Source: Hermatobates lingyangjiaoensis (Eukaryota > Arthropoda > Insecta > Hemiptera > Hermatobatidae). Taken from it: DNA of 64,000 nt. Numbering within the stretch: position 1 is the stretch's first letter; each line of letters starts with the position of its first letter. The notes under the pieces were generated by a model. The model worked only from the letters and a program-made list of their open reading frames with translations. It did no database searches and was not told the DNA's origin. The stretch spans positions 4,005,501-4,069,500 of the forward strand of contig JAPFBL010001928.1 in NCBI GenBank assembly GCA_026182355.1, given 5' to 3'. Positions 11,822-22,671 of this stretch are shown one piece after another. Both the position numbers and the translations under genes were made by a program.

Positions 11822-11915
11822 GCAATAAAGTATCATTAGTTGTGCAATCTATAATTAGTTGTGTGGAAACTTTTGTTGGTTTATCCATTTTACCTCAGAA
11901 TAAGCAATAAAGTAT
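11822..11915 (+). mobile_element. 70-bp deletion derivative of foldback family F
   Basis: A 12-bp direct repeat GCAATAAAGTAT (11822-11833 and 11904-11915) encloses 70 bp. Its sequence matches one end of the foldback at 36292-36543: CATTAGTTGTGCAATC, then GTGTGGA, then TTTATCCATTTTACCTCAGA. No hammerhead-like core is left. Confidence 0.65.
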
Positions 11916-11918
11916 GTT

Positions 11919-11921
<3 letters not shown>

Positions 11922-11967
<46 letters not shown>
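11922..11967. repeat. (CA)n microsatellite
   Basis: Uninterrupted CA run followed by a short C-rich interruption. Confidence 0.95.
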
Positions 11968-11969
<2 letters not shown>

Positions 11970-12067
11970 CCACACAGGTACGTACACTCTCACATATATG
12001 TATACACAAATCAAACTTAGGTACACTCACTATTTTCATACGAACCTATCATTCTGAACTGACAGAT

Positions 12068-12204
<137 letters not shown>

Positions 12205-12229
12205 GCTCTCACACTCACAGCTCGCATAT

Positions 12230-13440
12230 GAACCATATCAGGTTTATTCTAAAAATCACGTACATACTCCCTCTCGTTTAGGTACTCAAACTATCTGTTA
12301 TATACACTCACTCACTCATTCTCAAACTCGCTCCATGTCTCCTCGTACACATATACCACTTTCAAGCTTACTCGGTAAACTCAAAAAAAGATTCGCACCC
12401 ACATACTTTCCCACACTGTCCCTCACATTCCCACACTCTCTCTTACACATACACTCTGGCTCTCCCTGACACACTCAGTAGACCTAGCAAACTTGTACGG
12501 AATAATGGGGAATGCGAATCAGTGGTGAGTTTGCTACAAACACCTGCTCACTGCTGATTGGCATTAATTGAAGCAAAGCTCCTCAGTCCTTCATTATTTG
12601 CGCTCCCAGTTCTGCTTTAGCAGGGCTGCACGTCCTAATCTCGTTTCCTCAATGACGAGTTCAATCACTCGCAACAAACGTGGTTTTGACTCCTCAAAAC
12701 CAATAATTTCACCTGACTTTGGTCCGCTCTCTTGTTTAATGCAATCATTTCCAAATCCCAGACACCTGTGTCAATCCATTCCGCTGATTGACTCGCCTAA
12801 ATCCCATTATAATAATAAAATTAAGTGGAGTTGACAGGGAAAAGTTTACCTCCATCGCCTGTCACAAACTGATTCTTTAGCTTGATTTTAGTTAGTAAAC
12901 TGCAGATTCAGTTTGATGGACATATTGTTCAATGTAATTCACTTATTTCAGTACGTAGTGATGTTTTAAAGAAAAGTTTTTGTGTCGTTATGGTAGTTTG
13001 CACGAACTATAGCAAGTTCTTCTCACGCTAGAAAATCACATGGCACATTTCTATGAGGCTAGGAGACGAGGAAACTGTATGTGCAACATCATAAATAATT
13101 CCTTAATAATTGTGGAAAAGTGGTCATACAGGTAACATCCTTGCAAAAATAGTTGTTTTAAATCCCACTCTTTTTTGAGTATACAAAATAAATCTTTATA
13201 CCTGAACCCGTCTGTATGGATCGTTCCCCATATGTGTGATTGATACAAAATTCATTTGAAATACATCCTGCATTTATAAATTCGAGGCTCTGGCAAATGT
13301 ATACTGTATCCAGATTCAAGGGAAAGATATAAAACAGGAATAATTTTTCCAGTTCTTGGTTTCATTACTATACCTTTCGGTTCCCAACCATTTTTTTTCT
13401 TTGGAATTGTTTCAGTAAAATATATTTTAATAATAATAGT
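12230..13440. other. no gene recognised
   Basis: 12230-12480 is rich in CTCACA-type words. The rest is unique DNA with no motif. Confidence 0.35.
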
Positions 13441-13454
13441 ATTTATGACTTCAT

Positions 13455-13500
13455 TTCCTAAGTAAGGCAGTAAAAGGGTCGAAATATTGAAAGTAAATAC
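13455..13500 (+). repeat. family A core remnant
   Basis: CCTAAGTAAGGCAG then GGGTCGAAATATTGAAAGT resembles the 3' half of the PLE pLTR core (GGTCGAAATATTGAAAAGTGAG). The CTGANGA half has decayed. Confidence 0.4.
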
Positions 13501-13654
13501 TAGAATCTAGTTTCATTCCCTGTTTTGAAGTATATATTATACAGTATACTAAATAATCATAATAAACACATGATGAAAACTATATTATATAGTATATGTA
13601 TAAAACAAAAGATCTCATAATAAGGAAATGAAATGTAAATAAAACCACGTCTAA

Positions 13655-13745
13655 ACTACAGCAAGAAATTCAGAAATGGGACTAAGATCTTTGGACGAAG
13701 GAATTAACCTGGTCCTCCTCAGTCAGTTCCTGGATGACTGCTGAA
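13655..13745. repeat. family B half-element remnant
   Basis: Read on the minus strand it matches family B order: CTGAGGAGGACC, a spacer, AAAGATCTTAGTCCCATTTC, then a T-rich tail. It resembles the flank of the 39-bp array at 15001-15060. Confidence 0.45.
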
Positions 13746-14569
13746 GACTAGTTATTTAGATTGAATATTGCACTTTAGTAAATACTCTCCGCATTCAGAG
13801 TAGGCAGGTCGTAGGGAGTGGTGTTGGGAACACTCGACGCAGGTAGTCGACACCTCCCCCCCCTTTAGCAATCGATGCGCTGGTAAAATGAAAGTTAGAC
13901 TAAAGGAAACGTCTGCTAATCAAGCTCAGGCAGCAATGAATGAAAAGAGCCAGGTGAATTGGGTTTTCAAATGAGTAGTCGAATGAAAGAATTGTGACAG
14001 GCCTCGATTGTAAAGGGTGTAGTGTCACTCCCTCAGTCCTCAGCCGTAACCGTCTTAATCCAATCCCTTCTCGCAGCCTGTCCTCCCCCTTCCACAACAC
14101 TTCACTTATTTCCCTATTTTATTAATTCCCTAATAAGGCCAGCCGACGACAAGTAGTATTTAATAATTTAGCGAGATTTAATTAAAACTTAGCAGTCGTT
14201 TCTCCTAAAATCTAATTTTAATTTGGTCTATGGGTTTTGATTAGCAAGCCTCTTCTTCTAACTATTAATATTGAAAATTCTGTTATACAAGCGAACTGTC
14301 CTCCATTAATCTTTCTCTCCTCCATTTTGCTTCCACCTCCCTCTCTAATACTGCTATATCCCTCCTCCCTCGCTCTCTCATCTCTCTTCCCCCTCCTTTC
14401 TAAGAGCATTCATGATCTAAAAAATAGATAGTCTGTATACTATCACCCTTACTACATAGAGTGCAATTCTGGTCCATAACCAAAAGAGTAAAAACGAATA
14501 TCGACTCAAAACTTTAAATTGCAGGAAGTCCTGCAAGGTGTCAAAAGAATCGAAATTACGGAATTTTAT
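13746..14569. other. no gene recognised
   Basis: Mixed DNA with C-rich tracts near 14290-14400. No coding family recognised. Confidence 0.35.
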
Positions 14570-14770
14570 TGAAAGAAAGAAAAGTGGTATAACTGATGTG
14601 GTGACAGCGGCTTTGAAACTCTAATAGAACTGGGCTAGTCATGTCGCAAGAATGAAGGAAGATCACAGGGCAGGTAGATGAACTGCGTGGACTCTCTTCA
14701 GTGTAAGAAAAAGAGGGAGACCTTTCGACCTTTCTCCAGATGGAGGGATGATGTGGTGAACTTCTCTGTA
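14570..14770 (+). pseudogene. LINE RT C-terminal remnant
   Basis: Translation gives GITDVV, then WASHVARMKED, then RKRGRP, and after a frameshift RWRDDVV. WAGHVARMxD ... RGRPxxRWxDD is a familiar C-terminal signature of non-LTR retrotransposon ORF2 proteins. Two stops and a frameshift show it is dead. A short host-like AT-rich stretch follows. Confidence 0.7.
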
Positions 14771-15000
14771 ACACAAAATAAAAATGTATTATTGATTAGA
14801 GATTGTTCAAACATGAGCCTAGTTACCCAAGCACAATAAACAAATTAAATAAATTAATAAACTGCTAACGTAAAGTTGAGTTTATATTGTTTCTCTTTTA
14901 TGTTTCAAAATATAAAATATTTAGTTGTATTTTTGACTACATTGTTGGATTTATTTGGTGTTTTATCGGTAGTAAAGTGCAAAAATTCTTATTACAACGT

Positions 15001-15058
15001 GTAAACCACAGTAAGAAATTCATAAATGGGAGTGAGATCTTTCTACGAAGGAACTGGT
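15001..15058 (-). repeat. family B element flank from which the 39-bp array starts
   Basis: Read on the minus strand it gives CTGACGAGGACC, a spacer, GAAAGATCTCACTCCCATTT and TTTCTTACTGTGGTTTAC, the same order as the family B foldbacks. The array begins at the CTGACGAGG end. Confidence 0.6.
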
Positions 15059-15841
15059 CCTCGTCAGAATAACACGATGGTTTTGGGTGAATTGAGACCT
15101 CGTCAGAATAACACGATGGTATTGGGTGAATTGAGACCTCGTCAGAATAACACGATGGTATTGGGTGAATTGAGACCTCGTCAGAATAACACGATGGTAT
15201 TGGGTGAATTGAGACCTCGTCAGAATAACACGATGGTATTGGGTGAATTGAGACCTCGTCAGAATAACACGATGGTATTGTGTGAATTGAGACCTCGGCA
15301 GAATAACACGATGGTATTGGGTGAATTGAGACCTCGTCAGAATAACACGATGGTATTGGGTGAATTGAGACCTCGTCAGAATAACACGATGGTATTGGGT
15401 GAATTGAGACCTCGTCAGAATAACACGATGGTATTGGGTGAATTGAGACCTCGTCAGAATAACACGATGGTATTGGGTGAATTGAGACCTCGTCAGAATA
15501 ACACGATGGTATTGGGTGAATTGAGACCTCGTCAGAATAACACGATGGTATTGGGTGAATTGAGACCTCGTCAGAATAACACGATGGTATTGGGTGAATT
15601 GAGACCTCGTCAGAATAACACGATGGTATTGGGTGAATTGAGACCTCGTCAGAATAACACGATGGTATTGTGTGAATTGAGACCTCGGCAGAATAACACG
15701 ATGGTATTGGGTGAATTGAGACCTCGTCAGAATAACACGATGGTATTGGGTGAATTGAGACCTCGTCAGAATAACACGATGGTATTGGGTGAATTGAGAC
15801 CTCGTCAGAATAACACGATGGTATTGGGTGAATTGAGACCT
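15059..15841. repeat. 39-bp minisatellite, 20 copies
   Basis: Twenty head-to-tail 39-bp units start CCTCGTCAGAATAACACGAT and end GAATTGAGA. The period is a multiple of three, so three frames are open right across (283, 293 and 325 codons) with 13-residue repeats; none shows features of a real protein. The unit differs at only a few positions. A linked pair of changes (GTGTGAATT and CTCGGCAG) occurs at 15279-15300 and again exactly 390 bp later, so a ten-unit block has itself been duplicated. Confidence 0.95.
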
Positions 15842-16712
15842 CGTGCGACTGACCAGTTCTTTTGCCCCATGTGGTGAATGTTTTACAATGGTTTCGACCA
15901 CAATACAGTAACACTGGTTTGTTTGTGGCTGTCAGTACCTCTTAATAGTTACAGAGACTTGATTTAAGGTATTTTGTCTTACTATTAATAGTTCGTAAAT
16001 ATTTTTCCGAAGTCTGCTCGGTGTTATCGTGAAATGAAGCAGTTACAAGTTTGATATCAATTTGAGACTGAGCACCAGGTGTTACAAACTTGTTGGCGTG
16101 AAAGGGATTGCGTGCCTGCTCAACACTTGATCAGATCGCGATGTCTATCATTTGCAGCAGCTCAGCTAGCCTGGGTTAGTATTAACCTGCCGAGTAAGAT
16201 GTTACGTTAGCATGAACCTAAGCCGCAGCAGTTATTTGTTACTCCACTATTAAAGCAGTTTTCTTGTGTTTAAGATAAGAGATGTCACTGTCACCAGCCG
16301 CCCACTTTGTCGCACTCACCCTGCCTTTGTCCATCAATATTTATAATATATATCTCCCTTCCTCTCTCTATCATTCCCTAAATTTAGTTAATTATAAATG
16401 AGATTCAATTGAAGTTATTTCTATAATAATTTTGATCATTGTGGTTCTTCCCATGCTAGTTCATGTAAGTGTGATAAACGATTATACGAGAGTACAAGTT
16501 AATAACATCAGAGGTTCTATCTTTTTTTTTTTTCTGCTTTAATCGAAATACTTTAGGCAAGTCGATTTGAATTATCAACAACTGCTGGTACATGTGGACA
16601 ACAGCCAGGAAGTATAAGAATGAATAAACAATTCTACTCGATTTCATCATTTGCCGGAAATGTTGACATTTCTGTGTAGTGTGTGTCCGTTCGGATCTGA
16701 TTTCATTTGAAT

Positions 16713-16718
<6 letters not shown>
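15842..16718. other. no gene recognised
   Basis: Unique DNA; 16010-16330 is less AT-rich. No motif recognised. Confidence 0.35.
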
Positions 16719-16743
<25 letters not shown>

Positions 16744-17100
16744 CCCTTTTTCGTTGGAAATACGATCCAAAACGGACATATATAGTTCAATATAGACAAA
16801 GAAACATAGAGAAATCAAAAGAACACACTTACAGTCTCTAATTTTCGGTTTGAACCGTCTTCAGAAGAGAAAAGAGAAGGAAACAAAGCGCACTGGTTCA
16901 GAGACGGTTGGAGACCCTCCAACGGTTGGTCTCCAACCGTCTCTGAACCAGTGCGCTTGGTTTCCCTCTCTTATCTCTCCTGAAGACGGTTCAAACCGAA
17001 AATTAGAGACTGTAAGTGTGTTCTTTTGATTTCTCTATGTTTCTTTGTCTATATTGAACTATATATGTCCGTTTTGGATCGTATTTCCAACGAAAAAGGG
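16744..17100. mobile_element. foldback element, family C, about 173-bp arms
   Basis: Near-perfect inverted repeat: left arm 16744-16917, right arm 16928-17100, spacer about 10 bp. Ends read CCCTTTTTCGTTGG and its complement. Each arm holds the family C core CTGAAGA, C, GGTT/AACC hairpin, GAAA: plus strand 16980-17001, minus strand 16843-16864. TCTC before the core can pair with GAGA after a 4-nt ATTA linker. A (TA)n run abuts the left end. No ORF. Confidence 0.75.
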
Positions 17101-18121
17101 TGTCAGTTTGTCAAAAGGCAGCCGGTGTTGGTGCCTTCACGGCTCTGTTGGGAAGATTACTTGCCTTGGCTAAAGAAGTCCGCGTTATTAGCTACAATAT
17201 CAATTTAATTTTGAAGGTTTGAATAATAGACACATACTTAATGTGGATATTTATAAATGACTCATAAGTGTTTTTAATACAGGCATTTTTCAATAAGCTT
17301 GCTCAGAATAAGTGTTCTGAACTGTGTTAAGAAAGTGGTTGATTGAAATGAGCGGGCAGTATAGTTAGAGGGCATTACAGGTGGAAGTGTGTTTTAAAGA
17401 AGCCTCATTACTTTATCCTTTGGAATTGCAGCGACTGCGGTCAGTAGGTGGATAGTCGACAGCGCCGCCGTCTCCCCACTCCTCCAAGTCTCGACAAACA
17501 GGTTCTCGCTAAATCATCTTCACCTCATCCTTGCCAATTGCAACAAAACAATTTGTCTCTTTTCAAACATTTTCCTTTCTCTTTTTAATTGTTAGGAAAA
17601 AGGTAATCAGGTTTGAACGAGCGTACACATGGGCTTGTTTAGTTTATCATTCAACTCTTTTTATCTCTAAAGAAGTACTGTTTGTTCTGAAGTTGCATTA
17701 GGTATACTAACAAGCTAAATAACCGCGGCATATTTATTTTAATCTTCAAATCCGACTGCATTTTGCGTTGAATTCATGTTGAAGCGCTATAACAAAGTTG
17801 ATGGTGTTGTATGGAAACAGTGTGTACTGCGAACTATTTAAGTCAGTTCATGGTAATTCCGAGATACTGACCAGCAGACATACTCGTAGTTTGCGATTCA
17901 GTGATCATAGACAAAGCATGATGTGATTTATCATATTATAATACATAAGAGACCATGACCAGTAATATCAGTGATGATCATATGTTTTTTATAATAAATA
18001 TGATACATTCATAAATTAAAAGAAAACAGTTTGATCAAATACAAAGGATACCCTTTACATAACCAATATCAGTAATATTGATTTTAAATTGCTCTATACT
18101 AATTTGGTTTTTTTGTTACAG
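17101..18121. other. no gene recognised
   Basis: Unique AT-rich DNA, possibly intronic given the candidate exon that follows. Confidence 0.3.
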
Positions 18122-18160
18122 GCACATACTCCTCTGTTGGGCCCCGGAGAAGGAAAACAC
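18122..18160 (+). CDS. candidate 39-nt host microexon
   Basis: A branch-point-like CTAAT, a T-rich tract and TTACAG precede it. A strong donor GTAAGT follows directly. The 39 nt are a multiple of three and open in frame 1 as AHTPLLGPGEGKH. It is markedly GC-richer than the surrounding sequence, as an exon in an AT-rich intron would be. I do not recognise the peptide. No other exon was found, so the gene, frame and strand rest on the splice signals alone. A chance match is possible. Confidence 0.4.
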
Positions 18161-20490
18161 GTAAGTCCATTTTAAAATCCGTAATAATTGTCAAATATAT
18201 TATTATTTGAACATTTTATTATTACATAAAATATGCTCATTTAGTTGTGTTAGTGAAAAAAAAAAGTATAGAGATAAAAGAATATTTGATTTTAAAGGCT
18301 TTCCGACCTCTGCTGTAAATTTGTTTCCTGTGGAGAGATTTAAAATGTAGTTGAAACCATTTATGCTATTAGAGATTGACTGAAGGGGAAATGATTTTAA
18401 GCGTCCGCCTGCTCATAATGGACGTCATTCATTGGTAAAAGAAAAAAAAAAAAACTTTTCTTCTGGCCAGTTGAGTGATTGAAAGAATAAAGTTAAGAAG
18501 GAAATGACGTCTTTTTGTTATCAAAAGAAGGTTTGGTGGCTAGAAGAGAGAATGGGGGTAACTAAACTGAAGGGACACTATTTCAAACAGAACGACCCTT
18601 TAGAGATAACCAGCCCCCTAAAAGTCCACCGTCCGCTCACTCTCTCTCTCTCTCCCCATAGAGCAGAGGAAGAGTTATCCAATAAAGTTGAATTATCATT
18701 AGCTCTCATTGTTACCGGGGAGAAAGGGTGAGTGAACCTGCCTTTAGAAGAAGTGCTGCAAAAATCTCATTTGCATAGTAATACTTGCATATTATTTGAT
18801 AAGCCGGACTGTTGCCTCTGAAGAACATCCAGTGGACGTGTCAAACCACATGTGCCCATCTCCACAAAACATCGCATCAAACTTTCCCTTTGATTATTTC
18901 ATCATAATTGAACATAGCAGTCTGCTCTTAGAGGTACCTCGTGCGAATGTTTTCCCAATGATATCACCATGATGATTATGCATTAATAATTGAACACAGA
19001 AATCCAACAAATAAATAAGGTACAACTAATTTTTCCAATATATAATCGATTGGTGGTCGTTTTCAGGGAGTTTCCGTCAACAACCACTCTACCCTGCCCG
19101 TCGCATTCAAGTCATTGACCACTGTCTTTCCTTAAAAATAACATGTAACCTTCCAATCTTCATTAGAGTTAGCTGCTCAATGAGTGCAGCGCACCTGGGC
19201 TAAACTTAATGACATAGTATACATAATAATTAACTTTTTGTTTATTTCTTCTTATAGTCATATTTTTGATATTTTGCTCTTATTTATTAAACAGCTAGAC
19301 TCGAGATTCTGGTTTCAGTCCTGTTTATGATCGTTAGTTGGACTGAGGCCCTTTAGGATTATTAAGTCATATCACGTACTTGGTAAAAGCCCTTTCGCAG
19401 TAAATGTTATATATTGGTTGTTCTAGGTCAGAAAAGGGGTTTTTCTTAGCTCCCACTTAACGACTGAACATTATTTCAAAATAGTGAAAAAAAAAATGAA
19501 TTTTGTAATAACCACAATTTCTGTGAACTCTTAAGTATGATTATGTGTTCTAGTTTGAAGTTAACTGATAGTTCTGTGGAACAGAACAACTTAAGGAAAG
19601 TAGTTGGTGTTTATATGTGACCAGTGGAGAATGTGTTTGATATTAGTATAGGCTTAAGACAAGCCATAACCAGTAGAGAATATTGCACATAATATAAAGG
19701 GCAGTCTTTCCCTTTCAACTAATTATCTCAGCCTTGCAATGATTGTAGGATACATTCTTGTAGATATTAAGCGACAGCTGTCAGTGCTCATGTTGCTGTA
19801 CAGTGTGTCTACTGTGCGCGAAAGTTACTGTACTTAGTTTTACTTGATTCTCTCTTCTTTTGTTTGTTCCTATCTTTATCTATCTATTATTTATCAGTTA
19901 TTTATGATTTTATTATATAATGAATTAACTTTACTGGAGGTTTCTAAATTTCAGATTTTTCTTTATAATTTATTAGTTTCTGTACTTTACAGAATTGAGA
20001 TGTGCAGCAGGTATTTGTTTAAACTGTGAATTAATTTTAACAAGATCCCGCCTATATTTTCTTTTTACAGAAGAATTACAGTATTTTGAACTCTAGATAG
20101 AAACAACGAGATAATATTTCTTGATTGCTTTTGAATCATAAATGTTACAAATGTTAATTAAAGCGACATTTTTAATTGAAACATCAATGAATGTTAATAC
20201 GTTCACTAAATCTTTTCTTGCATTAAAATAACTTGTGATGTGTATGAAGTCACTCAACAGAAATATTAATACTAACAACATATGTCACGTTACATGCTAG
20301 TATTATCGTACAGTATGTACATTTAGTACTACAGTACTTTACAGTGATACATACAATGGACTCTAATAACAAGGTATAACAGTATATAAGGCTACTTCTT
20401 AGAAAATACGAGGCTCGATCGTTTTAATTTATTTCCAGCTGCGAGTATTAGTTTCTTAGTTTCTGAGACGCGATTTAACTGCTACGTACC
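18161..20490. other. no gene recognised; octamer at 18769
   Basis: Unique AT-rich DNA. CTCATTTGCAT at 18766-18776 is an exact POU octamer in inverse orientation. 18800-18850 contains a weak CTGAAGA-type core without a clear GAAA. Confidence 0.3.
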
Positions 20491-20499
20491 CTTAAAAGA

Positions 20500-20832
20500 G
20501 GGAGCTGAAATACGATCCAATCTGACTCGCTCTAGTATATAAATATGTATATAAAGTTCAGTATAAATAAAGATAGATAAATAAAAACACAGTCTCAATT
20601 TTTTTGTTTGCAGCGTTATTAGGAGAGAAAAGAGAGGGAAACCGAGAGCACTAGTGCAGAAGCGGTGAGATCAACATTGTAGGTCTCAAACATCTTTGCA
20701 CCAATTCTCATGGTTTCACTTTCTTTTCTCTCCTGATGACGCTTCAAACAAAAAATTAGTTTTGTAAGTGTGTGTTTTACATTTATCTATGTACCTTTGT
20801 TTTTATAGAATTGTAGTATTCGTTTATGACAT

Positions 20833-20874
<42 letters not shown>

Positions 20875-21340
20875 TTTAACGAAATGTGATCCAAAAGGAC
20901 CAATAACACTTGATACTACTTGATTACTAGATTTTGACCAAAAACTGTGACACATAGAAAGAAACGTAACGAAGGACTCACTTTTCAATATTTCGATCGT
21001 TATGGTGGTTGTCTACAGAACGGTCGAAATATTGAAAAGAGAGTCCTTTGTTATGTTTCTTTCTGTGTCATAGTTTATTTTAAGTATTTATATATATATA
21101 AAATGTCATAAACTAATACTACAATTCTATAAAAACAAAGGTACATAGATAAATGTAAAACACACACTTATAGTTGAAAGGCCTCAGAGCGACTATCTTC
21201 ATTCATTTGTGGTGAGTTACCTGAATATATATATATAGGTGTGTTCTCTAATCGGGGTTCGGTCAATTTTCCAGGATAAATTGACCGAACACCGATTAGA
21301 GAACACACCTATTCTATCAAACGGTCGATATATTATTGAA
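20500..21340. mobile_element. nested cluster of foldback fragments (families C, A, D, E)
   Basis: 20500-20810 is a decayed family C foldback (CTGATGA at 20733-20739, GAAA lost). A segment at 20766-20832 recurs inverted at 21099-21172, with a (TA)n run and a family A foldback (about 20930-21085, TCAATATTTCGA and its inverse) between the two. 21173-21232 is half a family D element (GAAAGGCCTCAGAGCGACTATC). 21234-21308 is a short perfect family E foldback (GGTGTGTTCTCTAATCGG and its inverse). Confidence 0.6.
20836..20873. repeat. (TA)n microsatellite
   Basis: TA run directly abutting a foldback element. Confidence 0.95.
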
Positions 21341-21373
21341 TCTGTTATATATATATATATATATATATATATA

Positions 21374-22621
21374 CGCATTGGGGACCTGTGTATCGGGAGT
21401 TGATTGTCTGCAGTTTGGTTTACTGTAGTTCCACACTTCTAGATTTACTGGCTCTTAGTAAGTTCGTGTTCTACTAGATTCATACTGGCAGCTGGCAGGT
21501 TGTTGGAATAGGCTCTAATTGAGTTGAAGGGCCTAGTATGATTCCGTCTTTACTGAGAAAGGTTTCATGCTTACAAGAAGAGCTGCTTGGGTATTGAGTC
21601 TGTTGGTAGCTCGGTCTTTTAGTGATCCATAGTGTACTATGAGTTTTCTTATACCTTTCCCAAAAACTTCCACTTCTAGAGGGCTTGTAATATCCACTGC
21701 GAAACAAATCCACAATGCAACTGGTTGAGTACCACATTGATCCAAAAGTATCACAATCAGCTGTTTTAACGGACCATTCGAAAACCACCCCCAGTGGCAA
21801 AAAATACTGAAAACACAGTAAAATGGTTGCTACTGATGGGAACCCCATACTCAACGTTAAGCTGAACAATAATCGAATGCCTAACCATCAACTAGCGAGC
21901 GATGAACAGTGGATCATCATAGAAAGAAACTGAACGACCAAAGCTACTAAATCATGTGCACCTTTATCTCTATAACTGCTAACTTTTTTAATTTTCTACC
22001 ATTTATTGATATATTTTTCTGTTGGAACTCATTAATGAAAACATTTGTCCATTAACTACAAATGGTGACCTGGACTTGGACGGACTTGGCTTCAATCCTT
22101 GATGTTTGAATTTGTCATGTCGTCGGTAGGTATTTCTTTTTGTTCAAGTGTTGTTAATGACAATGATGGTCATCAAGTTACGTTATTTATAGCAAAACCT
22201 TCGTTTAGATGTTTCAAAACTAATCGGCTTTTGAGTACCTGACATCAGCTAATTAGTGTAATGGAATACACGAAAACAAAGCCTCTTATTGTTACCAAAC
22301 TGAATTCAAAGCAATCGTCATTAAATAAAAAGCTATATTTTCTAACTTCATTAGAAACACAAAGGATAGAAGTACAATAAAGCTATACCAGTAGCCAATT
22401 GAAGGACGTGTTAAATTACAGTTACCTACTTTGAGCAATTTCGAAACGAGTATAAATAGTTTTGTATCACTCTGACTCATTCCTCTTGAACGATCTCTTT
22501 CTTTATCTTATCGTTTAAGAGTCACTTGTATTTTAATCAACACAAATACATAGTATTTTCATCCTTGTAGTTTTCTCTCTCCTCTGTTTATACGTCATAT
22601 CTCTCCTCCCCCTCTCCTGAA

Positions 22622-22626
<5 letters not shown>
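21374..22626. other. no gene recognised
   Basis: A 129-codon frame on the minus strand (21480-21869) has no motif I recognise; it may be a decayed transposon or chance. Confidence 0.35.

Positions 22627-22668
<42 letters not shown>
22627..22668. repeat. (GA)n microsatellite
   Basis: About 21 GA units. Confidence 0.95.

Positions 22669-22671
<3 letters not shown>

Noticed and set aside
15059..15841. CRISPR-like array
   Set aside because: Units are directly adjacent with no unique spacers, and the genome is eukaryotic.
14937..15914. Three long open frames (283-325 codons) on both strands across 15.0-15.9 kb
   Set aside because: They exist only because the 39-bp repeat is a multiple of three. 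They encode different 13-residue repeats in each frame, with no signal peptide, domain or promoter evidence.
16744..17100. Large palindrome read as a microRNA precursor or terminator
   Set aside because: Arms are far too long and dispersed copies exist; it is a repeat family, though small RNAs could still derive from it.
18800..18860. Hammerhead-like CTGAAGAAC
   Set aside because: No GAAA box (reads CAAAC) and no foldback partner.
21480..21869. 129-codon minus-strand frame
   Set aside because: No recognisable motif in this or the overlapping frame and no splice or promoter support; kept only as an interval note.
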